From Paulinella micropora (lineage: Eukaryota > Cercozoa > Imbricatea > Euglyphida), in the NCBI GenBank assembly GCA_009731375.1, contig BJOX01000125.1, positions 93,082 to 135,633 on the forward strand: a stretch of DNA of 42,552 nucleotides, in the 5' to 3' direction. The notes below the pieces were generated by a model. That model did no database searches and was not told where the DNA came from. It saw only the letters and a program-made list of their open reading frames with translations. The number at the start of each line of letters is the position of its first letter. The first letter of the stretch is position 1. The translations under genes and the position numbers were made by a program. Positions 34,859-42,552 of this stretch are shown here, one piece after another.

Positions 34859-37800
34859 ATGCCTGGGGCTAGCTCCCCTGCAAATATAGGCTCCCATCTC
34901 CTTCTCGTTCCCGCAAACCATATGTATGTTTTTGTTGTTCCTGCTGAAGGTGGCGCGCAAAACTGCATCCAAAAAGGGTTTGCTCCCGCTACGTTGGCTT
35001 CGAGTGTTTCTGCCGATAAACCCGCTCCGCCTGCTGATGCTTCCGCTGCTGCTCCTGGTTCTCTCGTTGCATCTGCTGCTGCTGCTGCTACTGGTGGTGA
35101 TGATGATTCCGCGGCCGCTTCGAGTGGGGACTCGTCTGTGCTTGCGTCGATGACGTCACAGGAGGAGAAGGAGCCGACTGAGGCTGAACGAGAGGAGGTT
35201 CAGGCTAACCTCGCAGCGCTGAGTAAGTTTTCACAGGCGGCAGCGACGGGGCTGCTCACGCTGGACAAGGTTTTGCGCGAGACTTCAGCGGACCTGGCTT
35301 TCGACGACTCACCAGAGGACGGGGAACCGAATTCTGTTTTTGGGAGTTGGGGGCGCCCAGCTGCAGTGAATTCCGAGGCACAAACCGCAAACAAGCCTGG
35401 GGGTGGTTACAACGTGCAGAAGGAGCCTGGGGGTGGTGACAACGTGCCCGAGACTAGAGCGGACCTGCCTGACGACGCCTTCGAAGCAGACTTCACGGTT
35501 GACGTACCAGCGGACGGGGAACCAAATTCTATTTTTGGCGTTGGGGGCGCCCAGCAGCAGGTGATTCCCAGGCACAAGTCGCAGACAAGCCTGGGGCTGG
35601 TGGCGACGTGCAGAAGAAGAGGCCGCCTCGAGCGCCCGCCTCGGGCAAGGCGCATTCCAAGTTTGGAGAAAGCAAGTATTGCTTCAGCGTAGCCGCAACC
35701 AACGATTACTACTACAAGTTTGCCAAGGACGCTTCAGATGAGGATAAGGAGCTTGCAGAGATCGGGTCTGTTGCTTTGCCCTTGTGACCTTGCCTGATGC
35801 ATTGTTTGTTTCATTCGCAGCGTCATCCTCAAGTATGCTATTCTCGGCACCGACAAATTCGGTTTCTTTGCTCTACTGGGCAACCAGTACTGGTCGCACC
35901 TTGGCATCGAGATAGGAGTAAGCCTGAATGTTGCTTTTACTTGTGCACCCATCTATATGATTGTTTATTTAGGAAGTCTGGCTTGCGTTGCAAGGTGAGC
36001 CCCAAGAGAAAGTGTTTGCGAGTGGGTAACATAGAGCTTGCATTGAATTCAACACATGTATGCATTTTCTGTGTGGTGCTTGCAGGCCGGGCCGTGACCT
36101 GCATGCCTCTTCAGGGAAGACAGCACAGAATGGTTTCGTGGCTGAAGGGCGCTCGATTTTAGCCGCAGTGAAGCCAGCCGGCGTTACGGACAATGAATAC
36201 AAGAGGTGGGTGCTCCGTTTCATTGAAGAAGGTGACGTGGATCCCGTGGCTACACGCAAACTTTGGAGGGGCGGTCTCAAAGCCGGCTCCCCAGAGTTTC
36301 TCAAAGGCTGTGTCGAGCCTCTATTGGAGCAGCATATGTTCGCCTTCAGGGGCGAATGGCCGGCGGACGTTCCGCTTGCACCCATAGTGACCCATCGACT
36401 CGTCCGGGCCTTGACTACTCTTCCCGACAGCCCAGAGTCCCGCGTCGTCTCATCTGACATGCATTCAAGCCCAAGCGACGGGTACCAGCCGCGCGTTATA
36501 GTTGCTTCCAAATGTACTTACTGAACTGCCTGTGCAGGGCCAAATCGTCGCCCGACGCGGAAGGCCCGGCTCGGCAAGTGGAAGTGGGGTCTGCTCGACC
36601 TCCGTACCTTACCAGACCATACCCCTGAAGACCTGAAGGGCGGGAACTACGTCCTGCAAATTCAAGCCATCAACAACGGGGTCAACGGGCAGTTGGCGTG
36701 CCGTGCCGGTACCCGATTGACGGGCCTAGTCGGGTCTGGCAACCCGCTGTTGCGCTTCTTTAGCGTGGTGACCGATAGCCGCGTGGATCCGGAGGGTTAC
36801 AAAGTAGCCAAGGAACACGCTGGTGCCTACTCCCTGGAGAAGGCGAAAAAGGTCTATCGCTTGACTTCCGCGCAGAAAGCGGAGATTATCCAGGGAGCAC
36901 GCCCAATTCAATTCCGCGGAGGGTGGTGGAGAAAACATCATTTTCGACAGTCCGCAGAAGGGCGAAGGCGAATATCCAGTGGCCGTAGCAGCTACTAACC
37001 TTAAGATAGGGATGTTCCCTGCCACCGATTACGGGCCAGAATTATTGGCCCAATCATCCCGATGGTGAAGTGCCCCTCACGCTGCCGGTCGGAGTGGGCA
37101 AGGTAATCACATGTTCAGTCATCTCTGTATTAACTGCGCATATGTGCTGTGTAGGACGGGAAATTGATAAGGGCGCCTGCGGTGGTTCAGAAAGTAGCTG
37201 CAAAGCAGCCTGAAGAGCCTGTTGCCAAGAAGAAGAAGAAGGTCTTTGCGATTGTACGTTGTTTGAGAATGTAAGCATGATTGCATGGTTAGGGCGGTTC
37301 GGTGGCGACGAAAGGCGCCGCCAGCAAGGGCAAGGGCAATGCAACCCACAAGGCAACCTGCGAATGTCCACCCTGTAAAAACATGCGCAAGCGAAATCTT
37401 GCGGCGGCGATGTTTTCGCCTGACCCTGCCCCTTCGCAGCCTTCGCAGTCAAAGAAGACGCCGCCTGCCAAGAAGAAGCTCATTCCGTCGCAGGGTGACT
37501 CCGAGAGCGAGGAAGAGGAAAGCGAAGACGACGATGCTTCCCAGGCGACAGTTGAGTTACCGGCCGCGGTGCCTCCAGCCAAGAGGCAGCGCAAGCACAA
37601 GAGCAAGCAGGCGTCCAAGCCCAGGAAGCAGGCGTCCCAGGCAGAGGCAGATGCACCAGGTTTGCCGCTGCCGCAGGTGAAGACCCCATGCAGGTGCAGC
37701 ACGTGCGGGTCCACTATGTAATGTACCTATCTATCCACTAATCTTGATATTATTGTACCTATCTTGCTCGTATCTATCTTATCTATCTGTCTAGGCCCCC

Positions 37801-38144
37801 CCCATCAACACGAACATCAGCATGTGATCGTGGCCCAGCCTGTGCATGCGGCCCAGCCTGTGCATGTGCCCATGCCGTCCCCGTCGCGGGCTGTGGAGGT
37901 GATGCCGTCGCCGGCGCGCGCGCATAGTCGCACATGTGAATGTACGGAATGCGATCTGCACGGGAAGGATTGCGGGTGCAAGCGCTGCAAGAACCGCCGC
38001 GATGCAGCAAGCCCCCAGAGGGCCAACCAGGTGGCGCCGCACCAACCCGGGCAGTGCCTGCATTTTTGTTGCTCCGTGCAGAACTTCAACGGTTTCGACC
38101 ACTCCTTCAAGCAACGGTGGAAGGAGTGGCTCACATGCTCTTAG
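34859..38144 (+). CDS. Host split gene, repeat-rich with CxCxxC motifs
   Basis: From ATG 34859 (MPGASSPANIGS) an Ala/Ser/Asp-rich segment carries two copies of a repeat containing DGEPNSxFG and KPGGGxNVQK. After a one-base shift near 35560 the reading continues (SKFGESKYCFSVAATNDYYY) to about 35770. Likely exons follow after acceptors at about 35820, 35972, 36085 and 36536, giving folded sequence (ILKYAILGTDKFGFFALLGN; VLRFIEEGDVDP; LQIQAINNGVNGQLACRAGT). Two more single-base shifts lie at about 36925 and 37050. C-terminal exons are Lys/Glu-rich with CECPPCKN, CRCSTCG and CECTECDLHGKDCGCKRC, a Cys pattern like CXC-type zinc-binding DNA-binding regions. The final exon (37796-38144) may belong to another isoform. 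Function unknown. Confidence 0.4.
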
Positions 38145-38977
38145 TGCCTATTTGGCACAAGCGGCCCAGCAGACCAGCAACTTCATGGGCTATCTCGCTA
38201 ATGGCAAGTGGTGAAGTGCTGGTCTTCTGGGCTCTTAGTGGTACATGCACGAGTGTGGCTAAGAATCCCGCCAAAAGACAATAAGTCAGAGTGTCCTTGC
38301 GTGAAAGGACGTTCTTTCAGCTTTACACAGCTTCTTTCTGTGCTTTTTTTCTCGTTTTGGCGCGGTGGTATCGTTTTAGTTAATATTGGCCGATGCGCGG
38401 ACTTGGAGTTTTTGCGGCTGACTTGTGTTGGTTTTTCAGACAAAAGTCACCGAAAGTAACTTCAATTAAAGTTTTTATGCATCAATTTTAGTAGAATAAT
38501 GTATTTAAGAATGATTTTAATACCGGCTTGCATGATTCAGAATATTACAGAACCACGGTCCGACCTCAGTATGACCTACGACCAACCGGACATTATTATG
38601 TATTATTGCGTCAAGGTAGGTCTACCTGTTTCGCAGTCACAGCCACAGGCGCAGCAGGCGCGGACAAGGACGAAGAGTCAACAGAAGAAGAGGAAGAAGA
38701 CGAAGAGGAAGTGGACTTCTTGGAGCCTGAATTAAAGTCGTCATGAGCGTGAGTCAGGACCGAAAGCAGCTGTCTTTCTCCCCCTCCCTCAGGTCCGGGC
38801 GAGGTAGAAGTGTTAGACAAAATCAATTTATCTAACAATGCTACCTCAACCGAGTAACGTTGTCATCAGGCGCAGAGTCTTTGCATTTCCAAGTCGCCAA
38901 CAATCGCGCAACTTGGAATTGCAAATTCTCCAACAAGCAACAGTTCATCCTCAGAGAACCCAGCTTCTTGTAGCCTT
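38145..38977. other. Host spacer, no firm gene
   Basis: Contains a short acidic open segment (38640-38745, a run of Glu/Asp codons) that could be an exon, but start, end and frame are not supported. Confidence 0.35.
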
Positions 38978-39029
38978 TATCTTATCTTATCTTATCTTAT
39001 CTTATCTTATCTTATCTCTCTCTCTCCCT

Positions 39030-39073
<44 letters not shown>

Positions 39074-39160
39074 GAAAAGCCAAGGTATACCTTACAAAGT
39101 CAAGGAATATAAAAAGGCAGGGTATGCCTTAAACATTCAAGGTATACCTTGAAAAGTCTG
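38978..39160. repeat. CTTAT and CT microsatellite joined to AAGGTATACCTT motifs
   Basis: CTTAT x7, then CT/CCCT repeats, then AAGGTATACCTT variants at about 39078, 39101, 39119 and 39138. The same CT-then-palindrome order is seen at 41219-41410. Confidence 0.7.
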
Positions 39161-39429
39161 AGCATGAATGCCATTGCAGACCATGTCCATATGGCTGTTC
39201 CACGTATACAAGATTTTACTTTTTAATAACCCTTCTGCACAAAAGAATTCACTTTTCACCAGAATGTTCTTGGAACTCAGCCAGCAAACGGTCACAGTTA
39301 GTGAGATTCTGTTCTGGCTCCCACGAACCGTGCTCGTCGGAAAACCCTTTCCATCGAACAAAATATTCCTTTGTCCCTTTTTTCACCCTCAGTTCAACAA
39401 CTTCTCCACCTCTGCTTCAACATGTCCTT

Positions 39430-40134
39430 CCGAAACGTCGTCACTAGCAGACGAGGAGGCCTGCATCCCTGAACGTGAGGGGTAGTACATGTGTGTGCGT
39501 GACTGTGTCTATGTGAGATTGCACTGATAGTACCTGAGCTGGACTTGTTGGCATTCTTTTCTTCTTCTGCCCCTTCCCCGCCTCTTTCTCCTTATTCCCC
39601 TTCCCCGCCTCTTTCTCCTTCTTCCCTTTCTTCTCTTTCTTCTCCTTCTTCCCTTTCCCCATCTTGCGACGCTTGGCGCTTCCTACAAGCGCCAGTTCAA
39701 GTGTTTCATACTTGTCTGTACTACATAACTTCATGCACGCGTGCGTACACAAACATACCTTTCTCAGCCGTCCCCTCTGTGTCGTCGCTGGTGGACTCAT
39801 CGCCTGAGCTCTCCTCCTGTTCCTCCTTGTCCTTCTTCATCTCTTTCTTCTTCTTCTTCTTCGCCGTGACGGTCTTGCGATGCTTGGCACTGGTAGGCTT
39901 GGCTCTTCCTACAAGCGCCAGTTCAAGTGTTTCATACTTGTCTGTACTACATAACTTCATGCACGCGACGGTGCGTGAACTAACATACCCTAACACACAG
40001 CCGCACTCACATACATACCCTTGTCGCTCTCGTCACTGTCCTTGTGCTCCTCCTCGCTCTCTGACTGCAGCTGGGGACGCTTGCCTACAAGCACCACGCA
40101 TGCACGCGTGCGTGCACAAATTAAGCACACACTA

Positions 40135-40169
<35 letters not shown>

Positions 40170-40468
40170 CACATACGCTTGGGCTTGGTCTTCTTGCTCT
40201 TGCCTCCCTCCCTCTTTTGCCTGGAGGCCCACAGCTCCAAACGAGTCATCCAACCCTGATGATCGTTTTGGTACAACGACCGTACTACCCTTGAGTACAC
40301 AATCATTCGAAACATATTTTCATTGCAGTAGAGCAAGTTCAGGGTCACATACTTAAAAAACTTCCACACCCAGAGCTCCTCCGCCTTCGGGTCGTAGTCG
40401 CGTGCATCCTTCTTGTCCATTGCCCTAAACCGCCGCTCCATACTTGCTTACAACCAGTGTGTGTGTGT

Positions 40469-40506
<38 letters not shown>

Positions 40507-40568
40507 ATGTATGTAAATAAATGCATGTGTGTGTATGTATGTATGTATGCATGTCTGTCTGTGTGTAC

Positions 40569-40601
<33 letters not shown>

Positions 40602-41236
40602 AATAAATGCATGTGTGTGTTAGCCTTTCAATGTGTGCCTTACATATCCAAGGTATACCTTGAAATAGCCAAGGTATACCTCGAAATAGTCAAGGTATAC
40701 CTCGAAATAGTAAAGGTATACCTTGAACTAGTCAAGGTATACCTTGAACTAGTCAAGGTATACCTTGATATTCCAAGGTATGGCTTGAAATATGAAGGTG
40801 ACGTACATAGAAAGATAGATAGATAGATAGACAGATAGATAGATAGATACGTATGGATGTATATATGCACGCATGTATCTATAGAGGACTTACTTATGAT
40901 CATGTCGTTGTGTACGGGCCACACGCTCTGAACTATACAGTTCAACAAATTGTTCAGAAACGACAAGTGCTCAGACGTCTTGGTGACTTCCGGGCAATGT
41001 CCCAAACGCAATGCGCTAGGGGGACTTTGGCGCTGGAACGGCTGCACGTTCGGTAGCCCGTAGCGATCGTGATGGTATGCGTCCACGTTGCCCAAAGGCA
41101 TGATGTCCTCCGCCCAAGCCGCAGCGACGTCCCGTTGAGGGTACACACGTTGCAGTTCTGCAAATGTAATTGTGTCGCCAAGACCCCAGCTAGTGAGCAC
41201 ACCAGGACAATGATGGCAACCTCTCTCTCTCTCTCA

Positions 41237-41297
<61 letters not shown>

Positions 41298-42009
41298 AGA
41301 ACAGCTAAGGTAAACCTTCAAACGGCAAGGTATACCTTGAAAAGCCAAGGTATAACTTATCAAAAGGCAAGGTATTCCTTAAGCAGCCAAGGCATACCTT
41401 GCAAAGTCACCTCTCTCTCTCTCTCTCTCTCTCTCAGGGTAGCAAAGTTGGGCTCTCCGTGCCAAGTGCCCAGCCTGAGGGAAGAAAAGACTGTACCGAC
41501 GCAATGTCACAAAAAGGTTTCTTTGTGCGCAACTCCTCAAGCACTGCCTTGGATGCTTCGAGCGTTCTCCCTGCCCATCACCAACATCATCTCCCTCACT
41601 CCCCCCCCCCCCCCCCCCCCCCTCCNNNNNNNNNNTTTGCATTACGCGCACCCCCTTCGCGTCCTCATGTACACACCATAATGAGTCCCGGTACTTTTGG
41701 TACTTGCATACTTGCTTCCAATGCTTCCGGGTCACTCCGGCTCATGTTCAGCTGAGTACCCAAGGACTCTAGCTTGACGTAATGTGCTTTCCGATCACCC
41801 TTGCTTTTGTTGCCGAAGGAGACATCGCGGATGTACAGTACCTTGGCATCCGGCGGAGGTGCAAGCTGCTTCGGATGCTGCGGCCGGTGCACGGCTTCGG
41901 CTTCGCCTTCCCCCTCTTCATCCTCCCGGTCCTCCACTTCGTATGCCCGCCCTGCCTGGAGACGCGCTACCATGACCTCACTGCGGAGTTTCTCTGTCCA
42001 CACACACAA
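39430..42009 (-). CDS. Host split gene with Lys/Glu-rich exons
   Basis: Minus-strand coding-like segments: 42009-41680 (ARLQAGRAYEVEDREDEEGE; VLYIRDVSFGNKSKGDRKAH), 41560-41446 (SKAVLEELRTKKPFCDIASV), 41200-40890 (TITFAELQRVYPQRDVAAAW), 40441-40173 (MERRFRAMDKKDARDYDPKA; WVWKFFKYVTLNLLYCNENM), then short Lys/Glu/Ser-rich exons around 40080-40020, 39900-39760 and 39675-39540. Introns of about 80 bp with GTATG donors and TTGTAG acceptors are visible at 39676-39757 and about 39908-39990, and those two introns are near-copies. The intervening GT and CT repeats and CAAGGTATACC arrays are presumably intronic. No family recognised; the C-terminal exons look like a charged nuclear tail. Confidence 0.4.
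40455..40860. repeat. GT microsatellites and CAAGGTATACC array
   Basis: GT and TATG runs (40455-40620), then seven AAGGTATACCTT-type motifs at about 22-24 bp spacing (40650-40795), then a GATA run. Inside the probable intron of the minus-strand gene. Confidence 0.75.
41219..41440. repeat. CT microsatellites flanking AAGGTATACCTT motifs
   Basis: CT run (41221-41297), then AAGGTAAACCTT, AAGGTATACCTT, AAGGTATAACTT, AAGGTATTCCTT and AAGGCATACCTT, then a second CT run ending at TCAGGGTAGC. Confidence 0.7.
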
Positions 42010-42026
42010 ACACCATTTTTTGTGTG

Positions 42027-42465
<439 letters not shown>

Positions 42466-42468
<3 letters not shown>

Positions 42469-42552
42469 TGGTCAAGTTCTACCATCTGGGCCCTGTCGCC
42501 AGTTCGATTCCCGTCGGTGCCACCAGTATTTTCATGAGGGTCGTTGCGCGCG
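42466..42552 (+). repeat. Second, 5-prime-truncated SINE copy
   Basis: Starting CAGTGGTCAAGTTCTACC it repeats the first SINE head without change through CACCAGTATTTTCAT, then departs (GAGGGTCGTTGCGC). It lacks the acceptor 5-prime side. Confidence 0.6.

Overview
This window looks like eukaryotic (protist or algal) nuclear DNA carrying an integrated virus of about 24 kb, a polinton-like virus (PLV) or provirophage, at about 937-24959. Evidence for a eukaryotic host: GT-AG split coding segments, long CT, ATT, GT and poly-C microsatellites, a tRNA-derived SINE, and large non-coding spacers to the right. Evidence for the virus: a double-jelly-roll major capsid gene, a penton-like gene, an A32/FtsK-HerA packaging ATPase, a primase fused to a superfamily 3 helicase, a tyrosine recombinase, two GIY-YIG nucleases and fibre genes, packed with little spacing and bounded by inverted repeats of about 1.5 kb. 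Provirophages have been reported in the chlorarachniophyte Bigelowiella natans; the sequence alone does not name the host, and a haptophyte or another alga is possible.

Layout. 1-936: a left-edge partial gene (minus strand), low-complexity DNA, then a block dense in short palindromes. 937-2482: left TIR, made of a palindrome of about 400 bp, an iteron-like region and a basic coiled-coil ORF. 2511-5429: tyrosine recombinase, a small F-box/zinc-like ORF (minus strand) and a frame-broken fibre gene. 5509-14227 (minus strand): small ORF, penton, GIY-YIG nuclease, major capsid (with an 899-base gap), basic Pro/Lys-rich protein, packaging ATPase, a large structural protein with a parvovirus-like phospholipase A2 signature, and a coiled-coil protein. 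14272-15085: four small genes, two of them membrane or secreted. 15075-18710: long fibre with an S74 intramolecular chaperone. 18766-23417: second small fibre-like gene, unknown protein, primase-helicase, second GIY-YIG nuclease and a basic ORF. 23440-24959: right TIR.

How the virus genes fit together: capsid, penton, ATPase, PLA2-like protein and three fibre-type proteins form the virion module; primase-helicase and recombinase form the replication and integration module. No DNA polymerase, RVE integrase or capsid protease was recognised. Each TIR ends in a nearly perfect palindrome whose tip holds two small hairpins. The tips at the two ends have the same plus-strand orientation although the surrounding TIRs are inverted. 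This resembles the flip/flop ends of hairpin-telomere viruses and is the most unusual feature here.

24960-42552 is host DNA: another palindrome-dense block, arrays of the palindromic motif CAAGGTATACCTTG, a decayed locus with SET, RanBP2-type zinc-finger and methyltransferase motifs (minus strand), a SAP-domain gene (minus), a Cys-rich split gene (plus), a Lys/Glu-rich split gene (minus), three unrelated tandem arrays of about 170-173 bp period, and a tRNA-like SINE with an ATT tail. Single-base frame breaks occur in both viral and host genes and several 10-N gaps look like unmerged overlaps, so some breaks may be sequencing or assembly errors.
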